In this document: positions 44,641 through 56,300 of the stretch, one piece after another
Layout of the letters: the number at the start of each line of letters is the position of its first letter
Numbering within the stretch: the first letter of the stretch is position 1
Source: Dipteris shenzhenensis
Taxonomy: Eukaryota > Polypodiophyta > Polypodiopsida > Gleicheniales
Assembly (NCBI GenBank): GCA_047967505.1
Contig: CM106540.1
Reading direction: 5' to 3' (one strand)
Length of the DNA stretch: 64,000 bases
Position numbers and translations under genes: made by a program
The notes under the pieces: generated by a model
What the model was told of the DNA's origin: nothing
The model's database searches: none
What the model saw: only the letters and a program-made list of their open reading frames with translations

Positions 44641-44834
44641 AATATACATATCTACATACAAATAAATATAAATCTATATCTATGTAAATTAAAGAAAATA
44701 AAAAAAAAGTTATAAAGAGTACAGAATAAAATATCATTATACAAAAAAACAATATCTAGTTTGATTAGTCAAATGCAGAGGATGCATGCCGAAAATTCAA
44801 AAAATCAATGCACATTTTCATGAAGAAGTAAAAC

Positions 44835-46110
44835 AAGCACTTTCACTAGAAGTTTTAAAATGCTTAGTGAAAGTGTGTGTTTGATGTGTTTGTGGATGGT
44901 CTAGCCTGGGACTCATTCATGAAAATGTGGCTTGATTATTGGGTTAAAGGAGTGTAAACACAAATTTAGAAACCCAATGGTGAATTTTCATTTTTGGTGA
45001 GGAAAACCCCTATGTGGATGCCAAAATTCCCAAAAGAAAATAGGGTTTATTTGCATTGGGTTTAAAATGACCCTTCTTTAAAGGGTCTGGCCTAGACACC
45101 TAGACTGCAAATATAACCTAAATTTTTGAGATTTTTAAAAGGTGATTTGGACAAGCTATGAGTTCACTAGGAAATTTGACAGCTTTCATAATGCAAGCCC
45201 CAAGATGGATGCCAAAAGTTCCCAAAAAATCAAGGCATATTTGTCAGATTGGTGCCTATGCTAGACCCCCTAAAATAGGATCATTTGGACAAGCTATGAA
45301 TTTACTAGGAAATTTGATAGTTTTCATGATGCAAGCCCCAAAATGGATGCCAAAAAATCAAAACAATCAAGGCATATTTGCAGGCTAGGTGCCTAGGTCA
45401 GGGACCTTGTAAAAAAGTGTTATACACACAATTTCACTAAGCATTTTAACATGCTTAGTGAAAGTGTGCAAATGACTTCTTTTGGGGGGATTGGGCCTGA
45501 TCACCTAGCCTACACACATGCCTTGATTTGTTGATATTTTTAAAGGTGATTTGGAAAAGCTATGAATTTACTAGGAGATTTGACACTTTTTATGATACAA
45601 GCCCCAAGGTGGATGCCAAAATTTCCCAAAAAGTCAAGGCATATTTGTAGGATAGGTGCCTAGGCTAGAACCCCCAAAAAGGTTCATTTGGTCACTTCAC
45701 TAAGCATTTTAAAATACTTAGTAAAATTACCCAAATGACCCTTTTTGGGGGGGTCTAGCTTGGGCAACTTGCTTGCAAATATGCCCTAAAGTTTTGAGAT
45801 TTTTTAAAGGTGATTTGGACAAGCTATTAGTTTAATAGGAAATTTGACAACTTTCATGATGCAAGCCCCAAGATGGATGCCAAAAGCTCCCAAAAAATCA
45901 AGGCATATTTGTCGGATTGGTGCCCAAGCTAAACCCTCGAAAATAGGTTCATTTGGAGAAGCTATGAATTTACTAGGAAATTTGATAGTTTTCATGATGC
46001 AAGCCCCCATACGAATGCCAAAAATTCCAAAAAATCAAGGCATATTTGCACACCAAGTGCCCACGCCAAAGTCCCCAAAAAAAGGCCATTTGGGCACTTT
46101 TACTAAGCAT
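44835..46110. repeat. Tandem/dispersed ~140-bp repeat with hairpin motif
   Basis: A core of GACAAGCTATGA, TTTACTAGGAAATTTGA, TTCATGATGCAAGCCCC, ATGGATGCCAAAA and AATCAAGGCATATTTG occurs at about 45150, 45293, 45557, 45819 and 45957. Between cores lies a hairpin word, TTTCACTAAGCATTTTA followed by TGCTTAGTGAAAGTG, at 45429 and, more degraded, at 44838 and 45690. The spacing (143, 264, 262, 138) suggests an alternating unit with and without the hairpin segment. Confidence 0.85.
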
Positions 46111-46199
46111 TTCCCAAATGATTTTTTTTTGGGACCCTTTTGTATACTAACTTTTAGGTATTAATTTACTTCCTTATGTATATATAAATATGTAAGGAA

Positions 46200-47007
46200 A
46201 TTAATAAAAACCCATCTGTTGAACTCATATGATCGGGTTGGGTATGGTGGGTGACTCCCCCAAGACTACTAATCTCATGCAGGCCCTTGAAGCTATTGCT
46301 AGAAAGGTGCCAGAAGAGATGAGAAAGGATGCCCAATGCAAAGAGAGAACCAAGTTTCACAAACAATACGCTAACAAAATGGGAATGGTGAGTTCATGGA
46401 TATTATCGGCTTGTTGTGTTGCTCATTGTTTAACATATCATACTTATATTTGTCTTGGACTTTAAGGTTCTCAACATTCTTGATTCCCAAAATGGGGATA
46501 TTTGGAAATCCAAGGTTTTTTTTTGGCGCTATGATGGGCTGCATGACTCCATCATCACATTATCAATGCTTAAATATATTGCCAATGATAAGCTAAGAAA
46601 TGAGAAGAGTCTTATGTTCCTTGCATGCCATCTGGAGATAATGAGTATAGAGGGAGCGCTTCTTATGTCTTGCACTTGTAAGAATGATTTTTAAGTGTGG
46701 TTAGTAATAATCAAGTCACTAATTTAGTGGTTCATCCTCTAGGTGGTTATCGAAGGAAACCTTCCTTGGGAAAGTGGGGGTTTCTTGAATGATGGTTTTG
46801 GAGGACTTGACTACACTTTGTGCCTTGGACCATTGATTGGAGTTGCATGTTGGCTCATGAATCATGAATCTCATGAATATGGATTTGTTGGGAAGTCTCA
46901 TGAATTTGGCTCTTATAAATTTTATTGATTGTATGAAACTATCAATTTTGGTTGATTTGACTCCACCCATTGAACACAACACAATGCCTCATCGGAAGGC
47001 AAGGGAG
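46200..47007 (+). other. Exon-like fragments, family not recognised
   Basis: Plus-strand stretches that read like protein: ALEAIARKVPEEMRKDAQCK (46277 on), FKVLNILDSQNGDIWKSKVF (46458 on) with SMLKYIANDKLRNEKSLMFL, and EGNLPWESGGFLNDGFGGLD (46747 on). GT and AG dinucleotides at their ends would allow splicing (GTGAGT near 46388, TAG before 46741). No domain is recognised and the pieces lie next to a retroelement LTR on the opposite strand. Confidence 0.3.
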
Positions 47008-47020
47008 AGCTCTGATACCA
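47008..47020 (-). promoter_or_regulatory. Primer-binding site (tRNA-Met type)
   Basis: TGGTATCAGAGCT on the minus strand directly abuts the LTR end at 47021. It matches the primer site used by many Copia-type plant elements. Confidence 0.75.
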
Positions 47021-47247
47021 TGACAAAATATGAAGAGGGGAGAGGAGAAGAGTGGAGATGAAGAGAGAGGGAATAGCTAGAGAGCACACCACAAATGACT
47101 AACTGTACACTAGGTTTAGCTGAAAATGTAGAATATATACAAACCCATTTAGGGTTAGGATTAGGGTATCTAACCCTTTCCTTTATAGCACTTAGTGTTA
47201 GTGCTATTCACATATGATCACATGATGTTGACCGTGATCTCCTAACA
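47021..47247 (-). mobile_element. LTR, minus strand
   Basis: On the minus strand it begins TGTTAGGAG (47247) and ends TTTTGTCA (47021), 227 bp, and is immediately followed by TGGTATCAGAGCTC, the standard tRNA-Met primer site of plant LTR elements. So this is a 5' LTR whose internal region extends toward lower coordinates. It contains a TTTAGGGTTAGGATTAGGG string (near 47148). No partner LTR is visible to the left. Confidence 0.75.
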
Positions 47248-48189
47248 ACTATTTCCCTTGCCATTGCTTTAGCATAGCATGGAAGTTCTCTACATAGACA
47301 ACAAAAACACAAACCAGATGCATTCAACTGCAAGTCATGATTCTAGCATGTAATTCAAAACATCATGCAGCATGCCTATACTATCAAGTAAGGAATGTCA
47401 CAAGCATCATAAACTTCTCTTTTTTCCAAAAACTTTTTAAATATTCACGTGTTCCATATTCAACTAAAAATAAAACACCAACAATCACAAGCCCTTAAAG
47501 ATCCACTTGCATATCGTGCTATGAATCAGATGAATAGCCATAAAAACTAAGTCAATATAGCATCTCACTATGAGTCATATGGGTTGCCAACATCATATGG
47601 GTTTCCGACAGGTGCAATCATATACTCATCTCCCTGATTCCCCTCCTCATCCAAGACATCCACTCGAGCTCTCTTTGTAGGAGCACTTTGCATAAGAGGC
47701 TCCACAATAGTCTTGATAATGGAAGTGTCATTTTAAAAGAGAACCATGCGGACCCTCTAGCCAAGCATGATCTCATGCATGGTGCCAGACCACACTCCAT
47801 CTCCATGAAAGAGAGGTTTAACATTTGCATAGAATAATGGTGGTATATGGTTTACCCGTCTACAAAACATAAGCATACATGACCGCATCTACAAGAACAC
47901 GACAAACATATCAAAATCATTTAATCACTCATGCAAATTGAATGAGTGGAAAGATATCTTAATAAAATGAACCATGATATGAGCCCCATTTTCTTTCTGC
48001 TAATTGTAAGGAATTTTATTAAGAAATAATATATGACATGCCACCTCCAAACCTTAGACGTGAACACATCACTCCATCCAAGAAATACATGGTCCTTCAT
48101 TAACAAATCAAATTTTGACATTTTATTTATACAAACATTGGACGATCCAACCAGCAGTAGCTCACGCCACTTGTTGTCATAGCACCCGT
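47248..48189. other. Spacer with one coding-like minus-strand fragment
   Basis: At 47835-47590 (minus) a frame reads ANVKPLFHGDGVWSGTMHEI, two stops, then PTKRARVDVLDEEGNQGDEY. It looks like a decayed coding piece, but of what is not clear. The rest has no visible gene. The 5' end and LTR of the Copia element that follows were not found here. Confidence 0.3.
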
Positions 48190-48530
48190 AGCTGGATCTA
48201 CAACGGGATCTCTAGCTACACGAGCAATTTTTGCACCTGTAGTAGATCCTGCCATTGCCCAAGCATAGGTAGAATGGGATAAGAAAGATAAATATGCATA
48301 TCATCTAATCAAGCAATATGTGCAAGATGTCATGCTAGGACAGCTCAACACCCTCAAGACATCAAAAGAAGCATGGGATATGTTTGCAGCTCTCTACAAG
48401 TCCAAGAACACTTCCAGGATTCTCACATTGAGAAACCAAATCAACCAGAGTTTCCACAACAACAGCGAAACCAATCATGCTTATGTACTCTAGATCAAAG
48501 ACTAGCACAATCAACTCGCACAGCAACATG
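48190..48530 (+). pseudogene. Copia gag, left part (interrupted)
   Basis: The frame reads VEWDKKDKYAYHLIKQYVQD, KEAWDMFAALYKSKNTSRIL and LRNQINQSFHNN, the UBN2-type gag of Copia elements, with stops TAG inside YVLxIKDxHNQLAQQH. It breaks at 48530, where CACTA element B begins, and continues at 56431. Confidence 0.75.
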
Positions 48531-48631
48531 CACTACTACACACGGATCCTATTGCGATGTTTAAGTATCGACATTTAGCGCGCGCGGGGCGCTAATCGTC
48601 GGTATTGGAAGCGCATCTCGCAAAGCGTCAC

Positions 48632-48712
48632 TATATAGCAACTTTAGGCAAACGTCGCTATATAGCGACGTTTATCAGAATTGTAAGTGTCGCTATATAG
48701 CGACACTGAGAT
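48632..48712. repeat. Subterminal palindrome cluster, left end of CACTA B
   Basis: Three copies of GTCGCTATATAGCGAC or variants at about 48628, 48655 and 48690, 100-180 bp inside the terminus. CGCGCGCGGGGCGC lies between the terminus and the cluster. Confidence 0.85.
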
Positions 48713-48929
48713 ACTTTTTTATAGCAATGTTGTACAGAGAGCTTTTTTTCTCATGTAGACCTTAAAAGTTAGTTTTTTCCAATGACAATTTTTTTAAAAT
48801 TTTCATACATGTTTGATCTTTTGAGAGAATAAAAGTATGAGAGCATGTACATCAAGCCTTTGAAGCTCATATATTGATGTCCAAGTTTGAGATGAAAAAA
48901 ATCAATGAAGAGCATTTACATCAACTGTT

Positions 48930-51900
48930 TCATCGTGAGCCAAGTCTAACGCGCCGAACATGTCTATCTCTAACTCTATACCGAGTTGATCTCTGATATC
49001 ATCATCGTACTCTAGCATCGTACGTTCACCTAAAAGTACTTGATCATCTTCTTCAATAAAGTGTGGTGATTCTTGATGATCGTTGTCTTCTTCCTCAATA
49101 TCGTGATCTCCATCTTAATCCTCCCGTGTGATGTCATTATGCGCATCTTCCTCTTGGCTCATATTGTGATCTTCATCTTCTTCGCTAGATTCATCGGGAT
49201 CAATTGTTGGTAGTGGCATCTCCATATCCACATCTCTATCTTAAAAAATTTGTTTACTTCGTGGTGCAACTTGGATCACGTACCACCATCTTGGATCAAA
49301 ACGATCTGGATGAAGAACCACCTATATTGAAGATGGGTGCCAAATGTCGTCAATTATATATATGAAATTATGCTTAAGTACATGTATCAATGGATCTTTA
49401 AAAACGAAAGCTTCGATTAATTAAATCATTAGTATATGCACCTGCTCACAGTGCTCAGGAAGAACAAAAATATCACTTTCATCGGTCCAATGTTTGGTGG
49501 AGTCTATTGCAAAGAGACCGCTACTATCTTTTCTCATTGTCGCATGGGGACCGTTGTAAATAGTTCTAAACCATTTTATATGAAGAATGAAAATACTAAA
49601 TTGTTTGAAATCAACTTCATAGATTTTGCATATGGTTCCATAATAATCCAATTGTGAGGAGAGAAGATTGGTATCCGAAGCACTTGATCGGCTATCTTAT
49701 GTAAAGTTAGCCATGACTCCACAATCATACATGACTCTCTTTGAATCGATGCGTTCCACGTGAAAATGTCGTCCATATGACCATAATGCATTGTACTTTT
49801 TGTACTGTAAAAGAGCATCATTAAAACAATGAAGATGCATCTATTTTATAGTGTATATTGCCACAAATAATTACTTAATTACGTCAAGAGGTAAGAAACT
49901 TACATGCATCATACATCCAGATGATAACTCTCGCTCGCACTCGTTTATCGTCTCTCGATTGCGTTCGGCTTTACGTAGAGCCAGTTGCAGCCAATCAAGT
50001 GACATGTGAGTGGGGAGAAGAGCCAAATCCCGTGGATATGGTTGCGATCGCCTGTATATTACTCTAAATCTCGTCCTTGCATTTATTCTTTCTGTTTTGG
50101 CCACTTCATATCTCTCAATCCACTTCTGCATCTCAGGGCTATTGAGGATACAAAACTTATTGAATTTATCCATTTGCTCTTCGCTCATCTTTCTTTTAAT
50201 CCATTTTCCTTAGGGAACCTTGCCAACGATGCGATCATCATCCTTGTTATGCCAAGCTTGCGGCATATCGGGATCCGTGGATGCAAGAAACTCTGTGATA
50301 TATACTAATGACTCTTGCACAAGCCATCCCTCTGCCATGCTTGCTTCTAGTCTTGCTCTTTGTCTTACAAATCCCTTCAAAGTTTTCGTAAACCGCTCGA
50401 GAAAAAACATCCACCGATTATGAACGGTACCTACAATAGCCTTCTCATTAACTATGTGCACAAGCAAGTGGATTTGAGTTGTCATAATGCTCAAGGGAAA
50501 GTGCTTCTCAAGCAAGCATACGGCTTCGATGGATTCCACCCTAGCCTTCTCAATGCTCGATATGGAGATCTCTTTTTGAGATATCCACCTATTTCACATG
50601 CCCATGTAAGATATTTTCATAATCAGTCTACATATTATTCAGCTTAAATTGAGGAAAATGCAATCAATGCGATTTGATAGTAAGCATACCTCACAATACC
50701 ATAGATCTTGAATATAGCATTTCTAACATCTTCTTGTAAGCACCCTTTTATTGTAATTGGGAGGATGAACTATCAAAGCAACAAAGAAGTCATGTCAACA
50801 ATATAACATAATCATAATTACGCTAACGCATCATGATTATCGGTACACTAATTCTACAGCTTAGAATACCTGTAAGACCTTGTGCCAATCATGCAACTTG
50901 AGCCCACTAAGCTTATTGTCCTTTAAAAATTCTTCTTTCAAGCAATGCATGTACCCTGTCGGTGTTTGAAAAGAGGCAATGTCTACCTTGACCGCTGCCT
51001 TCTCCCTCGCAGAGAGGATCCACGTTGCTTTCGGGAGGACAACTTTTCTAGAAGCATGCACTTGGGGCCATAAACGAGACATCCTATTCATAGCATGCAA
51101 GTCTTCTCGCACTCCTCTCGAGTCTTTGGAACCAACCAAGTGTGCCCAAATAGTAGCCCTCACATTCTTGAAGATATGCATGGGATCCAAGAGATGATTG
51201 ATTTGTAACTGACCCCAATAAGGAAGCTCGTGAAAGATCAATAGCCTCTTCATACTAGGAGGACGTTCCTCTCCATTCGCCCTCCAAGCTTGAATCCAGT
51301 CACTTGCCTTCAAATATGATGGTGGTGGATCAAGCTGACCTCCACGTGCGAGATGGTCCAGCAGAAGGTATCATGCAAGCGATTTCAAACTCGGTCCACA
51401 AACAGGATAAGCATGGTACCCACTTGTAACAAGTCCTACACGCGTGCATGAATGTGTTAGCATACGACATGCATGTGAAAGAGAGTCATAAAGGCATAAT
51501 CCTATATTATACATGTAGAGACACAACCACGTACCTGCGTACTCTCCATATCTTGGGTAGTCATGTATGGTCTACATCAAGATACGTCTGACCAAATTAT
51601 CATTGGTATGTCTAGGAGATCTGGAAATATCAAAGACCCGCACTCCTCTATCAAAGGTGCCATGTACACGTCCATATTTTTTGCCTTGTACTTCCCTGGC
51701 ATAAGTAGTGCAAGCATGAGGTGTCCCTTTTTTATTATTAGCCATGGTGGGATATTGTAATTCACCATGACTATGGGCCATGTCGACCAAGATGTCGAGC
51801 GTAATCCGAAAGGATTCATGCCATCCATGGCCAGCCCAAGATGTAAGTTGTGTGGCTCCCTCGCAAAGTCTGGCCACTGATTGTCTACGTGCTTCCAAGC

Positions 51901-52208
51901 TACACAATCTGCGGGAATCCTCAATGTGTCATGAGTGGACCGCCGATCAGATGCATGCCATGTATCCAATATTAACCGTGAACTTAAATAGCTTTGACTT
52001 ATTGATAATCCATCAACACGTGCAACACCAACGGTGGGTACTAGTTCGGGCTCCTCCCCATACATCTGCAAGTGGCACATGATAATACGACATTGATGTC
52101 GTACTTCTCACTTGCAATGAGTGCAATGATAATATAACCTCTCCGTAAGCCACTTTGTGCTCCCGAGCATTGGCGCATCATCGGATGAGCTTCCACTCGT
52201 CCCTTCCA
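48930..52208 (-). pseudogene. CACTA TNP2 transposase gene
   Basis: Starts at ATG 52208 (EGTSGSSSDDAPML), with HCTHCK and CHLQMYGEEPELV, then the TNP2 core: ADCVAWKHVDNQWPDFAREP, NLHLGLAMDGMNPFGL, WPIVMVNYNIPPWL and ALLMPGKYKAKNMDVYMAPL, interrupted by frame changes around 51560. Next, YWGQLQINHLLDPMHIFKNV (51210 region) and KATWILSAREKAAVKVDIAS; then DUF4218 with GTVHNRWMFFLERFTKTLKG and MAEGWLVQESLVY (50540-49871); then DUF4216 with KWFRTIYNGPHATMRKD (49651-49421); then an acidic tail to about 48930. Several introns have GT-AG ends. At least one stop (TGA after HCTHCK near 52105) and frame shifts make it non-functional. It would have been the catalytic transposase of element B. Confidence 0.8.
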
Positions 52209-52314
52209 TCTGCACTTATAAAATCACAACATAAGTTGCAAGAAAATATATGAACAATAATAAAATAGCATCTATGAGCTTCTTTTTTAACTTTAAACAA
52301 AAAGTGTCATGAAG

Positions 52315-52430
52315 CGTCGCTATATAGTGACATTTTGACCTGTTCCGTCACTATATAGCGATGATTTGCTCTGTTCCGTCACTATATAGTGATGCTTTTA
52401 AATAAAAGCGTCATTATATAGCGACACTGT
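52315..52430. repeat. Internal palindrome cluster of CACTA B
   Basis: Four copies (GTCGCTATATAGTGAC, GTCACTATATAGCGAT, GTCACTATATAGTGAT, GTCATTATATAGCGAC) at about 52318, 52348, 52378 and 52409, just upstream of the TNP2 start. The position suits a promoter-proximal control site. Confidence 0.85.
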
Positions 52431-53066
52431 GGGTTAAAACCCGAAACCTCGTGACACGGCACTTTCTTTAGCAATCTCTATTGTGAGGAAAGCAATCTCT
52501 CCTCCCACCTATATCCGATGACCTTGCTTTCCTCCACTCTATTCTCCACTCCTTACCACTACTCACCCCTCTCCTAACACTTGTGCTCCCTCTCCACCCT
52601 TCTCCCTCTTTGCTTGTGTGAAAAGAAGTTTTTCAAGAAGGTGAGCCTCTTTGAACAATGTAGGTTCGTTTTTTGTGAGATTTCATTTTATGAGTGTTGA
52701 AGCATGTTTCTCCTTGTATTGCTGAAGCTATGTGCTAGTTTTCATGCTTGATTTTCAAGGATTGAAGACAAAAAACGAGATTTTGTGAAAGAAAGAAGAC
52801 TCACCTCTTCTAGTCTTTTTTGTATTTCTCTTCCTTCTCTTTCTCCTTGTCTCCGCAATCCAATCCCTTTGAGAAGTTGCTTCTTTAAACTCCTCCTTCC
52901 TCTAACTAGTTATTTGAAAAATGGTATGTTTCCTCTCTTTTGTAGGGCCAGTCCGCAAAACACCAAGCGGAACTATTCCAGGTAAGAAAGTGCTTCCTCT
53001 TTTTTCCTTTTGTTATTTTTGTTATTTGCATTGGCCTGCAGCTAGTGCCTTAAGCGCTAGTTGTAG
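52431..53066. other. Unique spacer upstream of TNP2 in CACTA B
   Basis: Matches element A 32936-33200 in reverse complement up to about 52715, then unique sequence with a weak frame from 52785. Probably the TNP2 promoter and leader region (read leftward). No further gene is seen. Confidence 0.5.
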
Positions 53067-53069
53067 TGA

Positions 53070-54310
53070 TGGGCATAGGAACCCTCTCTTCCCCTCTCTT
53101 CCCTTCTCTTCCCTCTTCTTTCCCTCTTTTCTCCTCTTCCTTCTCTTATTTTTCCCCTCTTTCAATCTCTTTTCCCCTCTTTTTTTTCCCCCTCTTCCAA
53201 TCTCTTTTTCTCTCCTTTCCTTCTCTTCTTTTTTTCCTCTTTCAATCTCTTTTCCCCTCTTCTTTTTTTCCCCTCTTTCAATATCTTTTTCCCTCCTTTC
53301 CTTCTCCTTCTCCTTCAATCTTTCAATCTCTTTCCCCCTCTTCCAATCTCTTTTCCTTTCCCTCTTCTTCTCTCTTTCCCCCCCTCTTTCCTCTCTTCCA
53401 ATCTCTTTTCCTTTCCCTCTTCTTCTCTCTTTCCCCCCCTCTTTCCCCTCTTTTCCCTCTTTCAATCTCTTTTCCTTTCCCTCTTCTTCCTCTTATGCAT
53501 AAGCATAAGCATAAGCATATGTCTCCTTCTCTTATGCTCATGCATAAGCATGAGCATATGTCTTTCAATCTCTTTTTCTCTCTTTCTCTTTTATGCTTAA
53601 GCTTTCTCTCTTTTTCTTTTATGCTTATATATGCTCATGCATAAGCATGAGCATATGTCTCGTTCTCCTCTTTTCCTCTTTCCCCCCTTTGAATCTCTTT
53701 TCTTCTTTTCCTCTCTCTTTTCCTCCCTCTTTCCCCTCTTTCATGCATAAGCATATGTCTCCTTCTCTTATGCCCATGCATAAGCATAAGCATGAGCATA
53801 TGTCTCCTCTTATGCTTATGCTTATGCATGAGCATATGTCTCCCTCTTTCAATCTCTTTTTCACTTTCCCTCTCTCTTTCCCCCCCTCTTTCCCCTATTT
53901 TGGTCTCTTTTTCTCTCTTTCTCTTTTATGCTTAAGATTTCTCCCTTTTTCTTTTATGCTTATATATGCTCATGCATAAGCATGAGCATATGTCTCCTTC
54001 TCCTTCTCCTCTTTCAATCTCTTTTTCTCTCTTTTTCTTTTATGCTTATATGCTCATGCATAAGCATATGCTTTGTTTCCTTTCCCTCTTCTTCCTCTTA
54101 TGCATAAGCATAAGCATATGTCTCCTTCTCCTTCTCCGCTTTTCCTCCTTTCCTCTCTCTTTCCCTCCCTCTTTTCCCTATTTCAATCTCCTCTTTTCCT
54201 TCTCTCTTTCCCCCCCTCTTTTCCCTCTTTTCCTTCTCTCATGAGCATGAATCATTTTCCTCTTTCGATCATAAGCATATGTATTTGCCTATGCCTATAC
54301 CTATGCCTAT
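53070..54310. repeat. CT-rich minisatellite with GCATAAGCATATG palindromes
   Basis: Units of TTTCCCTCTTCTTCTC, CCTCTTTCAATCTCTTTTC and TCCTTCTC alternate with ATGCATAAGCATAAGCATAT and CTCATGCATAAGCATGAGC blocks. It is the reverse complement of the element A minisatellite (31990-32935) and sits between the two genes of the element. Its open frames are repeat echoes. Confidence 0.9.
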
Positions 54311-54360
54311 GCTTATGTTTGTTTTTTATTTTTTGTTTTCGTGTTTGTGTCTATGTTAGA

Positions 54361-55884
54361 CATGGGATCACGTCGCACGTCCGATGAGAACGGACAGCCT
54401 CGCAAGAGGAGAAATCACGATCTCTATGCTCTAGAGGACTTTGATTCCTCTCAGGTGACACCTCAGGGGACTACCCCTGTCCGACTCCTCTTGGACGTAG
54501 CACTGCGACTACCCCTCGGGGAACTCGTTTGCTAGCAACCCATGGCTTTGTCTGGAGTCCCGACAAGTTTGTAGCGCAGATGACCGATGAGGAGGCAGCG
54601 AGATTCTTCTCTTTGCTATCTCAGAGGACCTCAGCAATTCCCTCTCCTACACCGATGGCTGGACCTACTACCCAGCCGTCCCCTCGTGCCCCTTCGACTG
54701 AGGGGTCATCACCTACACGTGCCTATCATAAGGGAAGGAAGAGTAGGAGGGGCCGCTTATGTTGTGCTGACTCAAGAGATGTAGACGAGTCAACACACTC
54801 ACATCCCTATAGGTTTCCACTTGGTCCCGAGACATAGTATCAGCCAGGTCCCTTGCCCTCTCCTACTCCCACTGCTACTCCTTGCTCCGGAAGCACTCGC
54901 ATAGCTTCCACTCGCTCTGACTCTACCACTACCATCAGTCCTCCTTACCCAGTCGAGGACCTCTCCTATCAAATCATGGCTGTCAGAGAGATAATAGAAG
55001 AAAGAAAGGGCAAAGCACTGATGGCCACCATGAGGCAGTTGATGAGCCATCACTTCAAGAGCAGCATTGCTATCGATCGGCGGTATCAAGATGACCAAAA
55101 GAAGCAGGTGGTCGTCGATGAATTAAAACAAAAATACCCTAACTTGCCAAATCGGGAGTTTAATGAGAATTATATGCGAGAGCGCATGGGTTTGGTCTTG
55201 AAGCATCGTAGATCAACCTTGCATACTTCCGTCGCAAAGGGGATGGCTAAACCCAGCTGGGCAGACAAAGATAATTGGAAGTTCTTCAAGAAGCAGAATA
55301 GGGACCATCCCGAAATGTTCTAGGGTCAGAGGAGGGCTACGAGGAGATGGTTGGACACCGTAGGTACTTCGCACTTTGGTGCAGGCAGACGGTTGGCATT
55401 CGAGGCAACTGTGGTAAGTCTACTTCTCATTTAATGTATTGTTCTATTTGTTTTACTACATATTACATGCACTTTATCTAACTCTCGTAAATTGGATCCA
55501 CAGCAAGCTGCGATGGGTCGTCTTCCTACAGATGCAGAGATGCGACGTGCATTTCGCATAGGAACAAAGCCATGGTTTATTGAGCAAGAGGCAATGGGAG
55601 CAACAATCGATTGGGCTGAGGTGGCTGCTTGCACAGTATAAGTCTACTCCTACTTGTAATCTCACTTTTTAAATTGTTTTATTCTTTAAGTTCCAATCTA
55701 ATTTTCAATTTATATGGTTTCACTCTTAGGGTCAAAGCTCGAGCGTCCCATCACCGGAGGCTAGCGATCATGAGGGCTAGGGATCTCAGATGCATGTGAT
55801 GAGGTTCAGGGAGCAGGGGCAGCTCACGAGGACCAACGATCAGGCCAACAAGACGAGGACGACGACGATGATTCGAATGAGTAG
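54361..55884 (+). pseudogene. TNPA-like second gene of CACTA B
   Basis: Starts MGSRRTSDENGQPRKRRNHD, shifts frame near 54480, then FVWSPDKFVAQMTDEEAARF, a Ser/Pro/Thr-rich stretch with TAG at 54835, then the conserved part: MAVREIIEERKGKALMATMR, YQDDQKKQVVVDELKQKYPN, EFNENYMRERMGLVLKHRRS and WADKDNWKFFKKQNRDHPEM, a TAG at 55321, then RRWLDTVGTSHFGAGRRLAF. Two introns fit (55413-55502 and about 55637-55729); the middle exon reads AAMGRLPTDAEMRRAFRIG. This resembles the plant Ptta/En/Spm-type protein encoded beside TNP2; in En/Spm the TNPA partner binds subterminal repeats. It ends near 55884 (SNEstop-like). Confidence 0.65.
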
Positions 55885-56199
55885 TAGTAGTAATAGTAGT
55901 AGCACTTTGCATATACTTCGCCATGTATGTCATTTTGTATATTGGCTCATTTGAGCGATTTTGTATCACCCTTTTCGAAAGGGTAATTTTGTAACAAACA
56001 ATGTTGTATATGTTCGACATGTATATGCTTTTGTTGCTCGATCATTTCATTTGAGCGATTTTATATCACCCTTTTCGCAAGGGAAATTTTGTAATAATTT
56101 TTTTTTGGGTAATTACAAAAAAAAAAAACATTAGTGGGGCAAAACAGGGCTTGCTATGGCCCTGTTTAGCCCACTAATGCTTTTTTTTAAGTTCCATTA

Positions 56200-56300
56200 A
56201 TCATCACTATATAGCGACGTTTGCTAGTGTCGCTATATAGCGACGATTATTAGTGTCGCTATATAGTGACGTTTATCAGCGTCGTTTTATAGCGATGCTT
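56200..56300. repeat. Subterminal palindrome cluster, right end of CACTA B
   Basis: Four copies (ATCACTATATAGCGAC, GTCGCTATATAGCGAC, GTCGCTATATAGTGAC, GTCGTTTTATAGCGAT) at about 56203, 56230, 56256 and 56281, 26 bp apart, 130-220 bp inside the terminus. Confidence 0.85.

Noticed and set aside
44186-44715. Open frames of 94-146 codons in the microsatellite
   Set aside because: Simple tetranucleotide and dinucleotide translation (CMYVCMY, IHTYIHTY).
53064-53072. Possible CACTA end GTAGTG followed by ATG, matching the left flank ATG
   Set aside because: Copia gag resumes only at 56431, and the GTAGTG at 56427 has a better terminal match and subterminal palindromes; the site at 53068 is a coincidence or an older end.
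54341-54360. Upstream ATG (MFVSMLD) as start of the TNPA-like gene
   Set aside because: The codons before MGSRR are in T-rich leader sequence continuing the minisatellite; the ATG at 54361 is more likely.
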